From Lolium rigidum (lineage: Eukaryota; Streptophyta; Magnoliopsida; Poales; Poaceae), in assembly GCF_022539505.1 (NCBI RefSeq), contig NC_061513.1, positions 351,521,696 through 351,585,695 of the forward strand: a stretch of 64,000 bases of DNA, given 5' to 3'. The notes under the pieces were generated by a model that ran no database searches, was not told the DNA's origin, and worked only from the letters and a program-made list of their open reading frames with translations. Positions 46,097 to 58,852 of this stretch are shown here, in pieces. Each line of letters opens with the position of its first letter. Position 1 is the stretch's first letter. The position numbers were made by a program, and so were the translations under genes.

Positions 46097-46482
46097 TGAC
46101 ATAGGCATCCCCAATAGGCCTGCCAAAGATGGTACCTGGGGTTTACTGAAGGCCCATAACTCGAAGAATAAGAGGATTCGGAAGCCCAAGTTATTATTAA
46201 GAAAAACTAGAGTTGTATTAGGAAGTACTACTTGTAATCTTGCGGGACGGTTGGAAACCCTCCCGGACTCTGTAACTTGTGCATTACGAATCCCTCGGCT
46301 CCGCCTCCTATATAAGGGGGAGTCGAGGGACAAAGAGAGGATCGATTCATTGTTTTACGCAACCCTAGTTTTCACATCGTCGAGTACTTTTCGGCTGAAA
46401 CCTTCGAGATCTACTTGCCCTCTACTTCCAACTAAAACCCTAGTCTACAATTTGTAGGCATTGATAAGTTAATCCCTTGTCA
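46097..46482 (+). repeat. 3' LTR of Tat element 2
   Basis: 386 bp, TGACATAGG...CCCTTGTCA, followed by TCGGG. Confidence 0.94.
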
Positions 46483-47068
46483 TCGGGTCTCTGTGATGTT
46501 GAGGGACTTGCTTGGTGTTCTGGTTCTCGCAGCACCAGTATGCAAGTGAGGCGACAACACAGGCGAAGTTCAGAGTCTTACCTTTAAGGGTGAAAATTCA
46601 AGGTCTGCCTTTAATTGGTTGTGTCTGGCAATAACCTTGTTGAAGGCATTGTTTGAGAGCGATGACTATCTTCACGGTGAAAAGCTAAGATCTTTTGATC
46701 GGGCAACGACGATGGTTGTGCACTGTTTCCCTTCTTGGAGGCGTCGCTTTTGGAGAGCCTGAAATTCAGGTGTTATCTTAGTGGTGGATGTATTGTTGCT
46801 GCTAGATCTGGAACACCGTAGAGGGACTTTTTTTCTTAATTTTATTTTTTATTCTTTGGTTGGGTGCATCCGTATTAGTTATTACCATTAGGGTAGTGCG
46901 TAGTTGCACAAGCTAGGTGTAATTGGTATCTTCTTGATATTAATATATTTCCTTTATCAGAAAAAATATTAATATATTTCCTTTATCGGAAAAAAAAAAA
47001 CTAGTCCATCGAAATCAACCAACATACATCACGAAAAGAAAGATGGTAAACTCAAATCTGATGTGTTA

Positions 47069-47250
47069 GACCATGTACAATGCAAGGTGCTTAGCAAGGT
47101 GTTTATGAAAATAAACCAGGCTTTTTTTTCTTAAACACTAGTGCTTATTTGTACATGAGAGGTGGCTAGTTAGGTGGATGCTTAGTGCCTAGTTATACAG
47201 AACCCGGTTTACTTTTTTAAACGCCCACCTAAACATCTTGCATCATAGAT
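47069..47250. repeat. Tourist-like MITE
   Basis: TTA then GACCATGTACAATGCAAGG at the left; CATCTTGCATCATAGAT at the right is a decayed inverse. An inner AATAAACC/GGTTTA pair supports a hairpin. PIF/Harbinger type inferred from the terminus and TTA. Confidence 0.65.
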
Positions 47251-47904
47251 AAAGGGAAAAGGGGATTACTCTATTTCGCTGAGAAAGAAGAAAGACAGAG
47301 TACCCTAGCCGTCTAATCCGAAGTATACTCAGGAGCAACCATATGACGCATCCACAATATGGCTACAGTGTAGATTGATTAATTAGGTAAAGTCGAATGC
47401 AGAATATCTTTCGAATTAAAAGTTAATATAGTACTATCGGTTTGGTGTCATCTAGCTCTAGCAGTATAATATATGACAGATCGGTTCTCCGGTCAGTAAA
47501 CTTGGATGACTCGACTTGCATACTGCCTTCGCCGAAGGAATCAAGAACTAGTGTTTGGACTTTGAAGTGGTCAAGGTGGATCGAGTCATCGCTCTTGTAA
47601 TCTCTAGGGAATTCATCTGTTCCTGTCCTTTTTTTCTTCTTCTATATCCAAACGCGTGAAACTAGACGACTCGAGCACACAAATTAGTGGAAAAAAGTGT
47701 AAAAAACAAAATAGGGGCAACTTTGAAGGAAAAGAAGGCAACAGCTTTGAGTGTGAAGCCTCTAATCCTCCCCGTCCTGCCCATGCATCATGCAAAGGCA
47801 CGCGCGCGAGAAGAGAGAAGCGCTCCACAAGCTTTCCGTTTGGTCAATTAGTAAACGCAGATCGGTAGGTGGGGGCCGACCGACGCAGAAAGATGTTGTT
47901 TATA

Positions 47905-47982
47905 CTCCCTCTGTTTCATATTACTTCGCATGTAAAATTTGGTTAAAGTTAAACGTATATGTCTAATATGAAATAGAGCGAG
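47905..47982. repeat. Short Stowaway MITE
   Basis: 78 bp, CTCCCTCTGTTTCATATTA...TAATATGAAATAGAGCGAG, flanked by TA on both sides. Confidence 0.85.
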
Positions 47983-49078
47983 TATGTGTGTTCGAATCGA
48001 ACTATTTTGTGGCAAAACAATTCATGGAACTGTTTGTTTGCATTGGAAGCAATATGGCCCATATTATGTAATGTACGTTCGCTTGGTTTATAAGACCTGT
48101 ACCTGAAATTTTCAAGACTCGCAATGAAGTACCCATTCTACAGTACAAGACCTCTGCGTTCTGGAATTTCCAGTACAAGAGTAGTAAAGTGCTGTTCAGA
48201 TCAGCGCGTGGTACATTTCCTGTTGATTCGGCGACTGAATGATGAAGTGACTGCACTAGGTGTGGTACCAACTTTGGTACTAGACATCAATGGATTACTG
48301 GTACTATTGATATGGTACTTGTGCATTTTCCGCGTCATAATTGCATTGCAATGAAGGAATACTCGCCAACTGTGTGCTCTCTGTTGCAAGCAACTAAGCT
48401 GCTAAAAGTCATGGTGATCATCCGTGCCACAGGTCTGGTTGACTAACAGATAGTACTAGTAGAATCTAGATTGTTAATAAAGGTTCGAGAGTTCGCAGCT
48501 ACGAAATTGGTGCTCGCTGTCGTGAAAGGAACGGCTCACAGCCTCTGCTTGGGAGGAATAAATTCCATCACAGGATGGCCATCATTGATCGTAAGAAGCA
48601 TATTCTGATAAAGAAAAGGTTGCAGAAAAAGGCAAGAGATATAGCAGCCTGATGGGCTGACATACGCTTTTAGTGATGGAGGATTTCCAGGACAAGTCAT
48701 GGCACAGTTGACGAGTTGCTAGGTTGGATAAGATGGTGAATCGTGTCATAGCGTCCTGGCATTCTGCATTTCTGCTATGTCTATCATCATATCGAACAAC
48801 CGGAAAGATATACCCGATATGATGACAAAGACCAAGCCACACACAGGTCATCACAGAACGGCAGAAAAACACCGGTAGTACTACACGACTACAATACCAG
48901 GGGTCATCCAACACAATCGTTTTACATGAAGTTCCATGTTCAATCTTTACAAGCTTCAGCACAACCACTGCATTTTCGACACCCACGTCGCCACCATCCG
49001 CAATTTTGCCAGCTAGGTTAGCATGTATGCAGGTCACTTGTACCTCTGTATTGTTAAGGTTGCAAGACAGGCCTGTAA
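47983..49078. other. 3' flank and probable 3' UTR of the NOT4 gene
   Basis: No coding gene seen. The part nearest 49078 should include the NOT4 3' UTR; short ORFs here have no recognisable content. Confidence 0.4.
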
Positions 49079-52000
49079 TCAGAAGAGGGAGTAGTACACT
49101 GAGTATGGATGGCCAACCTGTGCACTATTCAAGCCTGAATCTGCGCTTCCATTAGTCCAGTCAGTGTAGAGGCCTGGAGGCGACGGCTGTTGGAGCAATG
49201 TGCCTACCATACCAGTTCTCATGCCTGATGCCGTGTTTTGGTAGAACGTATTATACCCACCAGGGGCCATGTAGCTACTGGCACCTCCATTCCAATATTC
49301 AGGCATCTGATTTGGTACGGACGGAAAAGTGCAGCAGCATATCATGGGGTTTTGATCCCCACTCATGCACTGCAACATGCCACCAGGGTAGGGTGGTAAT
49401 ATACAGTTATTTGATGCACCAAAACTGGGGCCAGGAAGCTGTGTGGGTCTCCAGATGGTATCAGTGGGACTGAGTGTGGAAGGTATGCTCACACTATTGC
49501 TTTGTCTGGTATCACCACCATCATCCAGGCACTCCGAGACCCAGCTAATTATGTCTGGTTGGTCTGTAACTGAGCATGACTCTTGTACCGGGGCATCAGA
49601 TGTAGAGCACAGCGCAGAGCAAGTTGAGGAGCTCATTGATACAGAATTGCCCGAATCAGATGACTTGTGAAGAACCTTAAATCCAGGAGGACAAACTAAG
49701 CTTTTTCTTCCCTTGCTATCCTTGGCCAATATATCAGTGGAAGAAAGGACACTGACTGGTCTTGTTAACCGAATGCTCTCTGCCTGTTCAGATGAAGTTT
49801 GATCTCCTGACATAGTCATTTTCCCAGAGCACGAGCTGTGATCCCCTCCTTGTGCTGAAGTTTGATGTTTGCCATCACTACACACAGCTTGATTACTGAG
49901 AATGCTTCGGCAGTCACTTACACTTGCTACATCTTTATCTGAAACAGACGCCTTTTGTTGATGTAAGATCTGAGGTTCACTCTCAGATGCCAACTTTCTG
50001 TGTGAATTTGGAAGCTTATATGTCCCAACTGATGTCTGTGTCTTGGCATCAGAAGTTGAAAGATTACTACTGAGCACAGTAGGACTGATACTCTCCAATA
50101 CAGTTGCACTGGATGCTGCAGTGTTCACAGAAAGCTGCATGTCTTTTCCTTGAGCTGGAGTATCCTTGATATGTGAGTGTGCACTCTTTTTCTCTGCTTC
50201 AGTATGAGACTTAACAACGACTGAGGACAGCTGGTTAATTAACCTCTGGAGAGGTTCCTCTGGTATCTGGGAAGCTACCTTTAAATTCTGGGATCTAGGA
50301 ATTCTATCATTGTGTACATCTTTTAGCAATTCAAGTTTCTTAGAAACCCAAATACCTTCTTGTCCTGTGGCTTTAGATCTTGTATCAGTAGATGTTGACT
50401 CCCTAGTGAGTACAGTAAAGCGGCGACTCGGTGCGCTAGATCCTTGTGAAACTATATTAGCATAATGTGGTTTTTTCCATGAAGTTTCAGCTGTTCCATT
50501 TACTGCTGAGGCCATTTGCTTCGAATCTGAAACTCCTAAATGTGCAGATGCTTGGGATTTATCATCACTGGAAGCCAACTGCTCATCGGGTCGGCCCTTT
50601 GGTCCAAGTTGTGGTAATTCTGGAGATTTAGAGCAAACCTTCTTTTGCTGACTAGGAACACTCTCATGGTTATTCAGCCGATGAGGAGCTGCATTTACAA
50701 TGGATGGCGGCTTGCAAGAAGGACGAACTGAATCCCTGTTAAAGGATGGAAGGATGACCATCAGCATAAGTTACTAAGCAGTAGGGATCAGCAATCAGGA
50801 CACAGCAAACAAAACATATTACCGTAGAATTGCTGCTGTCAGTGTACCAGTATTCTTGTTGACGTCCCTGGGTACTACTCCGTCATTGATGCAAATCTTC
50901 AGATGCAAGAAACACAACCAGTACAATGAGTCAATGATGTACAACAATTAGCACATACCACGCAGGAATTTTCAATTGCAGAAAAAATACAAAATACTTT
51001 CTCGATCCACATTTGCATGGCTCGCACGTATTCCAAGGTTCAAGTTTGACCATTAATTTGACCAATAAAACATGGGTTACATGGTACAAAAGTTATACCA
51101 TTGAATTCTCATTTGAATAATAAAGTTTCTAATGGTATAATTTTTAAGACACAATTCTAATAAATTATTGGTCAGATTGATGGTTAAAGTTGAAACACTC
51201 AAAACAAGGACGCCATGTAAATGTGGACAGAGGGACTAAGGGAGTAATGGCATTGAAAAGCATATCCCATAGAACATTTGTTCAGACAAAGTCAAAGTTC
51301 TTACTTTATCTTTGGAGTTCCCAGTACAAATGGTAGTTTTTGAATTCCAGCCACCTGGAGAAGGTAAAGTACTTCCTGAACGCTGTTGGGGACCCGTCAT
51401 ATTCATTCCCAACAAATGCTGAAGCCTTATCTCAGAAAAGAAAATAAAAGAAAATTTAAAACGTTCTTTTGACAATGTATCAAATTTTGAGAGCGAAAGT
51501 AAGCTATAATTTTCTTTGACTATGAAAATGTTAATGAGTAATATATATCTATGTTTAAAGTAAAAGTGGATGTGGAAGTCTCAAGCTTGAGAGACGGGCA
51601 GAAAAAAGGGTAAGATAATTAATTTAATGATTAAAATGCAAAACTTTCTTCAAATATATATGTGCTGGCAGTGACTGGTGATAAAGCATAGATAAGAAAC
51701 AGCCTGAATAATCCAGATAGTGGGCAATATGATTCAAAAGGTGCTGCAACCAATTAAGATAACTCATAAATGAGGTAGTACAAAAGCCACATGGTAAAAT
51801 CGAAGAATTATACAAAGCAACAGAACAGTATTAACTGTATGCGGAAAGACAGGAAAAGAAAGTTAGGAGGACAAATTACAACCAGAAGCAGCTCAGAACA
51901 TATGCTGAGTTCTCAATAATAAAAACATCAGAGGAATCGCAGCATGTGCTTCTTTTGAGAGCGAGGGAGCAATATTGGTCTTGTAACATGTTTGCCTTGC

Positions 52001-54928
52001 AGAAGTTTTTTCCATGAAATTCAAAATGGCAAATGTAGTTCATAGAGCACATCATCAGAGCACACGTGAGCTTATTATACCATGAGCGACGTCTACTCAT
52101 CACTATGAATGTGTTCATAACTGGATTTTGTAATGCAGCTTGTCTATGATGATTGCAAACCATGCTCTGATGTTAAAATAAAATGCCTCAGACCTTTGCA
52201 CAAAAAAAAGGATACCCAAGAAATGTGCCACGATGGCCGGATCATATTACCCTTTATATATAATAAGATCCATAAATTTAAAGTGTAGGTTTGCATTTGC
52301 AATTAAAAATACCGTACATAAGCAAGATTGACAAATACAGTACTAAATTATACTCAAGAGGTGCAATTTAAAAAGGCAGTAGCAATTTATACCTTGCACA
52401 AAAGACACCAACATCATCTTTGGTACAAATATCTTCTGCTAGGGCTTTATAGTGCACATATGAACAGTTTGGCTTTTGGCAAACCTGAGGTAAGACACGG
52501 TGAAATTATAACAGAAAAGGAAGAAGTCAGTAGTTGCAGGCGGCTGAAGATAATGGTTTAATATGTAATGCACACACCTTATTGCTTAGCCATATATGAC
52601 AATATCTTGTAACACCAAAGGTTGCTCTACATGATCAACATATAAAAAGGTAAGACATAAGCTGCATAAAACAGAAAGTGGGTTGTGTAACCTATGTACT
52701 TATTGACAAAAGTTACTTTAAAGGTCTGCCGTCCAAGATGTAACCATTGACCGACTCTATGCACAATACAGCTTCCTCTTCTCTCGAAAATGTGACATAT
52801 CTGTAGGGAGACAAGCAGATAATTACACGAAAGCCAGAACAACATATCGACTGACATAAAGATAAAAACACATCTGAGGAGCTGAAAATAAGCATATTGA
52901 CTAAATGTAACAGAAGCCATTGTGCATTTTTATTTGGGTGGTCAGGGTCATTGGTGGTATTGGATTATCATTAAAACAGTGACCAAAGCTATCTGAGGTC
53001 AGATCATATTTTGGTGGCATAAAAAATGATGGATTGCCTATGTTATTACAAGGTCAGAGACAGGTTAAACCCATATGAAGTTGAATATTTCATGCACACT
53101 TTGCCTTTTCTGAAATGTGTCTGAGGCTTTTACTGGTTCTGCCTAGATCTGACCCCATAGCCATGAATGCTACATATTCATTGAGTGGTTGTTATTTGAC
53201 TAATTTCCACTTCCCAGTGCTAAGGCTATACATTTTACATTTGAAACTGCTATTTAAACAAAAAAAAACTTACACACGGCCAGAGTCAGGAAGCTGTTGG
53301 TTAGCTCCAATGTTGTCGATAATGATGTTTTCTATTTTTCCATATTGTCCAAGAAAACTCTTTTGCCTTAGCACCTGTGAATAGTGAATAATTAGTTTTT
53401 TCATATGCATTACAGCAAACGTCTAAGATAAGTCAAGATACTAAACAATGACAATTATTAGTTATAGAACATTTGCCTTCTCACTGGCAAGCTCAGAAGG
53501 CATCCCGATTATATACACAAGCTTCCTTTGAATCACACGAACATTTGGATCTATTGGTTCTTCTACAACTCTTGTCTGACTCTTCACTGGCTTCTGCTTT
53601 TGAAGCTTCGTTTGTTCTTGTTGCAAATTTGATTTGTCAGCACAAAGTTCCTTTAATCTGCAAATGTAAAACCAAAAACTAAGTCACACAATAGTTACCA
53701 CATTATTTGGATAGAAAGTATCCTAAAATAGAATCTTATGAAATATAAAATGAACAAAAAGGGAAAACAGTAGGAGACTTAATTAATACGATAACAGGGC
53801 ATATTAGAGACAAAGTCATAAAACACATGCATTTGGTTGCTGGTGCTCGTCTCCAAAATCCTATCCTTGTTGTAGATTGAACGGCATCCAGGGCACCTCC
53901 CACCACATTCATCCTTCTGGTCCATTTCCATTATATGATGCCAGCACCAGAGACATATCTACCAAAATATAGATTATAAATATACCGATTTGATTGATAC
54001 ACAAGTCCACAAGAAAAGTCACGATTTGAATTGTTCATCATGTGCCCACTTATAAAATGAGGAACAATATAAGAAGTACAACGAATGAACACAGCAAGAT
54101 GTGTAAGCAGCAGAGCAAGCATTTAATTTACATAAGTAATAGAAAAAAACTATATGAAATCCATTATTCCCGCCGTCCCAAAATAAGTGACTCAACTTTA
54201 TCTAGATACAGATGTAACTAACATATGTCTAGATACGTCCATATCTAGACAAAGTTAAGTCACTTATTTTGGGACGGAGGGAGTACAATATTATAATAGC
54301 ATTAGCTGGCATCAAAGAGCAGACGCAACCCGGATACTAGATGTTGCTTGCAGTATTCATCTCTTGGCACTTAGCAAGAAGCCAAGGACACATGTTTGGG
54401 AGGTTTATAGGTACCAAACTAATAGTCCTGTTAGCTTAAACGGACTGGAAAAAACTTTGAATAATTCAATTCATACTCATATTACTAGAACTGATATTAA
54501 ATTTCTAAAACATACTGTAGTAGCAAAAAGAAAAGGTTACTATATGACGCATGCTGAATTCTACTGGCCTTTGGTTTAAAAGAAATCCTTAAGACCCTTC
54601 ACAGAGATGCCAGCACAGATATTTTTGCTCAATTTCACAATATAATACATATAGACAAAATAGTCTTCAAGCAGATGAGATTTAAGAACAAGAGCTGACG
54701 TCTTTCATGGTTTCAAGGCATTCCATAGACCAAAGATACAGCGTGAAATCAGAAAAGAAAAAGTACCGCGGTAGAATCAGATAAAGCCAAACATTCAAAC
54801 TTGATTCACAAGCGAAGCGATAGGCTTTTGCTTACCTCGTATCCACATTTACAAGGTTTCAGATGTTTATCTGTCAAATCCATCGTCTCCAAGCAAAGTG
54901 GACATTTGTCTTTAGCTTGGGTACTCAT
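49079..54928 (-). CDS. NOT4: NOT4/CNOT4-type RING E3 ubiquitin ligase of the CCR4-NOT complex
   Basis: Ten coding exons (minus strand): 54928-54836, 53958-53827, 53650-53477, 53374-53274, 52800-52717, 52626-52578, 52484-52393, 51425-51305, 50896-50823 and 50735-49079, about 858 residues. The RING is C4C4 as in CNOT4 (C9, C12, C26, C28, C33, C36, C53, C56). The RRM contains RVIQRKLVYIIGMP, GQYGKIENI and RVYVTFSREEEA. A C3H finger follows, C-X8-C-X4-C-X3-H (CHIWLSNKVCQKPNCSYVH). The long last exon is Ser-rich and disordered, ending HPYSVYYSLF. The ATG at 54928 fits MSTQAKDKCPLC. The exon 4 donor is GC (GAAG/GCAAAT). The exon 3/4 junction is ambiguous: a GT donor at 53827 with acceptor at 53650, or a GC donor at 53831 with acceptor at 53657. 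Cytoplasmic role in mRNA decay and ribosome quality control is known for the family. Confidence 0.9.
50997..51244. repeat. 248-bp Stowaway MITE in a NOT4 intron
   Basis: Ends CTTTCTCGATCCACATTTGC and its inverse GTAAATGTGGACAGAGGGAC...GGGAG, with TA at 50995-50996 and 51245-51246. Confidence 0.8.
54167..54283. repeat. 117-bp Stowaway MITE in a NOT4 intron
   Basis: Near-perfect hairpin (CCGTCCCAAAATAAGTGACT and its complement), flanked by TA at 54165-54166 and 54284-54285. Confidence 0.92.
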
Positions 54929-56340
54929 GTTATCCCGAGCCAACACGTAAGGCGATAGGAGAACTGGAATAGTGAAACGGAACTTGGTTAACAATAAAGT
55001 AACAAAACATGTAATGTAAATCAGAACGTTACTACAAGGTATAGATCTTATCGAGCAGACAAAAATCAAGACTATCAGGTTTCTGCTAGATATCCTTGCT
55101 ATGTTTAACTGGGGGGAAATAACAGTTGGTGAAATCATTGGCAAGAGTGGCATACGCTCCTGGTTGCATTTTGTAAACTCTGGGTCCAAAAGTCAAGATG
55201 AATCAAGCTACATAATCACCATGCATCTAGAAAACGTTGCCAAAAGTGTGTTCCAAATGTGTTGTTGGTAAGTAGAGTTCAACCAACAGGTTGCGAATTA
55301 CTTGCGCCTTCACTCTACCAATTCATAAGATATGTCAACTCCCCCATCAGGTAGAAGTTGTCCAGGCAAACACTTGATTAGGCTAATCTAATGACAGCAA
55401 TTTAGGGGGTCTACATGGCAAATCCCAAACTCCTGAAGGTGCATGCAGGAAAACCACGCCTAAATCAGAAATCTAAAGCCTATTAGGCCCTTGACCACCA
55501 CACAACAATGCACCTTCGAAAATAATAAAAAACGGGACCCATGTCAATATGATAATGATACTTAAGCAAGTCGCTATCATCCCCTAGGTACAAATTAATA
55601 GCACGGCCTCATCATTGATCCTCATCATCACTGCCCTAAAACCCCAACCCCAGAGTTCCAAACCTCGCACAAACTGAAGTACGGGGAAGTTAAACTGCGG
55701 GTAACGCGAATCCATGCGGGATTAGCTTCGAACAAGTTAGACATGCAGGCACTTTTGTTTCAGTAGACGCGAGCCGCGACAGTAGTAGCGGCAGACGATG
55801 AAATAACCGCCCGAAACCGCGGCCCACGCATGGCACATTTCGCCGCGATCGAAACCCCCGCCGAGCAATCGCGAGAATCGGGCGGTTCCGGCGTCCGCGG
55901 CTGCCAAAACGGGCGAAAAATTCCCCCCCAAAATTAGAGCCCAAAACCTCGGCGAAACCCCAAGCCCTAGAAAATCCCCCGCACGAGGCGCTTGGAAACA
56001 GTAACCCCGGCGCCCGGAGACGGGCGGGTAGGCCGAGAAACGGCGCCGATTCGGGCGGAAAAAACCCCCGTAGAGAAACCCCCACATTGCGGCGGCGGCG
56101 CGGAAGCCCTAGCTAGCGGGGCGGCGATCGGGGACGGGGAGCGGTGCGGGGGACTCACGGCGGGGGGCTTGATCGGCGGCGCGCGCGGGCGGGCGGCGGT
56201 GGCGGCGCGCGAGCTCCGGCTCGTCTCTATCCGTCTCCCTCTGCGCCTTCCTTGGTCTGCTCCCTTCCCCTCTGCTGCACGCCTGAAAGACGAACAGCTT
56301 TCGCCTGTTTTTCTTTTTTTCTCCGTGGGGGAAAAGGGAG
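54929..56340 (-). other. NOT4 5' UTR exons and 1.2-kb leader intron
   Basis: An acceptor, CATTCCAG-type, at 54964 precedes a 35-nt leader before the ATG. A donor, GCC/GTGAGT, at 56158 closes a GC-rich first exon (about 56159-56330). The intron between is GC-rich near its start. Inferred from splice consensus only. Confidence 0.5.
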
Positions 56341-56469
56341 AGTAGGGAGTACTAGGGAAGTCAGGGTCTTGTTTTTTTCTCGCGTCTCGCGTAGCAGGGG
56401 AGTCTTTAATAATTGGCAGGGCGAGGCGCACCCACCAACCCAGCATACCCGCGCCGGCACGTCACGCCG

Positions 56470-56477
56470 ACACGTGG
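56470..56477. promoter_or_regulatory. G-box/ABRE-like element upstream of NOT4
   Basis: ACACGTGG, with further ACGTGGC cores nearby (about 56505 and 56522). About 130 bp above the presumed NOT4 first exon. Core matches only. Confidence 0.4.
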
Positions 56478-56479
56478 GG

Positions 56480-57462
56480 CCGTGCCATTGGTGGGCACCG
56501 GTCGACGTGGCTGGGGGCCGACGTGGCGAAGGCCCAGGGCTTTCTTGTGTTCCCTCATCCCTGACCCTGACGCGACCGTACGGACCCATTTCTCCCACAC
56601 GCAACGCAAACCCCACATGGGCGGGCCCACCTGCCAGCGTACGGTACGCACGCGTGGCAGCGTCCCCTCGGAGGTGGGCTTGTCGTCTATCCGGGGGCGC
56701 GCTCGGATATCCGGCAACTTTACGCACGGGCGCGTGGTCGTACCCGGTAGGAAAGGTGTGGCCGTGGCCCGCATGTCAGGGACGTGACGGGGGATGGGTG
56801 ACCGGGAGCACCGGGATTCGGGGGCGTAGCGTACTAGTGGCCGCTTCATTGAAGGCTGCTGCGGCAAGATTTTTGTTTTGTTTGATTCTGGGAATTGAAG
56901 GCGTGGTGGGTGGGGAAAGTGAGTATCGGAGAGAGATGGACGAGCTCGCGTGGTGCGAGCGCGACCCGTGATACGGGATAGTACCGCTCGGGTGTGGGAC
57001 CGACTGACAGGGTTCGGGCTTTGGACTGGGTCCCGTCCGCAGAGGCAGAGATACCGTACTTTGGTTGCAGGGAGCAGCACATGCCCGCAATTCACCGGGC
57101 AAGACTCGGGTCATCTCTTGGAAAATCATGAAAATAATTCTGTAGATTACCATTGATACATCCCACAATCATGGAAAATCCCAATCCGAATTTCTTTTTA
57201 TTTTGACCTGGACAAAAATAACAAATTCTGATATGTTTTGGAGATTTGAAAATGACTACTCGGATCTATAATTTGTCATTTTTGTGTAGCTCAAAATATT
57301 AAGTATTTGCAATTGATTTTTTGCCCATTTGTGGGATACATCATTGACTATGTGTGGATTTTTTCCAGAATTTTTTACAACTCAAAACTATTATTTTTAT
57401 TTTTTTAAAAAAAACGAGATCACTGGTGCCCATGTGCACCAAATCTCTGTCCACTCAAATGG
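56480..57462. other. NOT4 upstream flank
   Basis: GC-rich up to about 57.1 kb, then AT-rich. Long ORFs overlap on both strands with no recognisable domain; I treat them as chance frames. Confidence 0.4.
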
Positions 57463-58621
57463 TTTGTTTTAGGAAAAAGTCTATTTTAAACCCTGAATTC
57501 GTAGATGCTTGGCGAAATGAACCCTCAACTACAAATCCCTGTCGTTGTACCCTAAAGTATTAAATCCCGGTCTAAGTCAAACCCTGGAGTATTTTTTAAA
57601 GCAGAAAAATAAATATCTAAATTAATACTCTCACTGACTATATTGGCCCACATGTCATATCATCTTCTACCTCCGTCATGTTTCTTTTCTGCTCCTCCAC
57701 ACGACAACCATTCACAGATGCAGATCCCTCAACCTGCAGTGCCGCCGGAGCCTCACGACCATCGCCACCAAGGGGCGGAACGCCGCCGCAGGGACTCGCT
57801 CCACAACACCACAAACATGCTCAGAGATCTCTGCCCCGCCGACACAGAGGACACTATCGGGTCGGGGCCATCGCTAGGACAACGTCGATGTTGCACCACC
57901 GAGCGCCAAATCCTCATCCAAGGCCACGCCCACCGAGGCCAGGGCTGCAGGCCAAGGTCGCGTGCCTTAGAGCCACGAGGAGTTGCAGAGTGTCCGCCGT
58001 CCTCATGCGAGCACGCCGTCCCACCTCTGAATCCACCAAAGACGGCAGACCTCCCCCAAATTAGGCAAAGACGCTAGCCCTCTCCTAAATTTGGCCGAGA
58101 CATAGGCCCCAGATGCTCCCGTGCCACCTAGCCGTCTTCCTCCTCATGCCCTCCCCCCGAGCACGAGGCCTCCTGTACGTATCAACCACCACCCGAACTC
58201 GGCCTCCTATACATGCCCCCAACCCACGAGGGCGCCGGCGACCTCCTAGCACGCGACACACCTTAAATCCACTCCCTCGCCTGATCTCACGGTCCTCCCC
58301 TCACAGCTCGTCTGCCATGGCTCCAAATATGTTGCTTGCACGTTGACCGCTAGATATGAGGAGAGAGATAGTTCTGACAGGTGGATCCCACTGCTACCTC
58401 AGCATTCAACAATTTTTACTATTATTATGTGTACTGACTGGTGGGCTCCTGTATTTCCGGCCGGGATTTGTAGTTTCCCGGTCCACCAAACAGCTCCAAG
58501 GTTTGATTTAGACCGGGATTCAATAGTTCAGGGTACAAACGACATGGATTTGAAATTGAGGGTTTATTCCGTCCAACCCCTACAAATTCAAGGTTTGAAA
58601 TGGACTTTTTCCTTTGTTTTA
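57463..58621. mobile_element. Mutator-like element with 9-bp TSD, possible Pack-MULE
   Basis: TTTGTTTTA flanks at 57463-57471 and 58613-58621. The element, 57472-58612 (1141 bp), has inverted ends of about 140 bp: ggaaaaagtctattttaaac at the left and the complement of gaaatggactttttcc at the right. The inside (about 57690-58330) is GC-rich and unlike the ends, as in gene-fragment capture. ORF 57643-58077 has no recognised domain. No transposase. Confidence 0.85.
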
Positions 58622-58852
58622 ATTTGTTTAGGTTGGCCCGCGGAAAAAACGCGTCACGTAATTTGGCTGCCAGGACAATGTGTACACTGGAGCCATCCTA
58701 AGATAGTGCTCGCTCTCAAAATAATTATTTTAGTAAGGTTATGGTCAGACACAACTAATTAAGGCTATACCTTGGATTTTCACCCTGAAAGGTGTAACAT
58801 CCGAGGACTTATGGCAAATGTGTGGTAGATTTATAAATGGGTTGTGCATTGT

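Larger units (their letters stand above)
33415..46482 (+). mobile_element. Tat element 2: 13,068-bp Ty3/gypsy retrotransposon with antisense gene
   Basis: Complete element with 387/386-bp LTRs, flanked by TCAGG (33410-33414) and TCGGG (46483-46487), a 5-bp duplication with one mismatch. Same architecture as element 1 but better preserved: gag is fully open and pol is one frame with only four stop codons. By eye the LTRs differ at 8 positions plus one indel (about 2%), roughly 0.8 million years at 1.3e-8 per site per year. A 240-bp RT stretch differs from element 1 by roughly 12%, so the two are distinct subfamilies. Confidence 0.93.
32503..47014 (+). mobile_element. Poly(A) retroposon with about 13-bp TSD, split by Tat element 2
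   Basis: TAGTCCATCAAAA at 32503-32515 corresponds to TAGTCCATCGAAA at 47002-47014 (one mismatch). The body is 32516-33414 plus 46483-47001, about 1.4 kb, ending in CTTTATCGG plus a poly(A) run. The terminal ttaatatatttcctttatc is duplicated (about 46940-46990), as if the 3' end slipped during priming. GC-rich 5' half, no convincing ORF. Probably a non-autonomous LINE-mobilised sequence. Confidence 0.75.

Noticed and set aside
54364..54579. 71-codon ORF in a NOT4 intron
   Set aside because: Lies between coding exons 2 and 3, no domain, no initiation context.
56227..57095. Overlapping 166-275-codon ORFs on both strands upstream of NOT4
   Set aside because: GC-rich promoter region; no domain and mutually overlapping frames.
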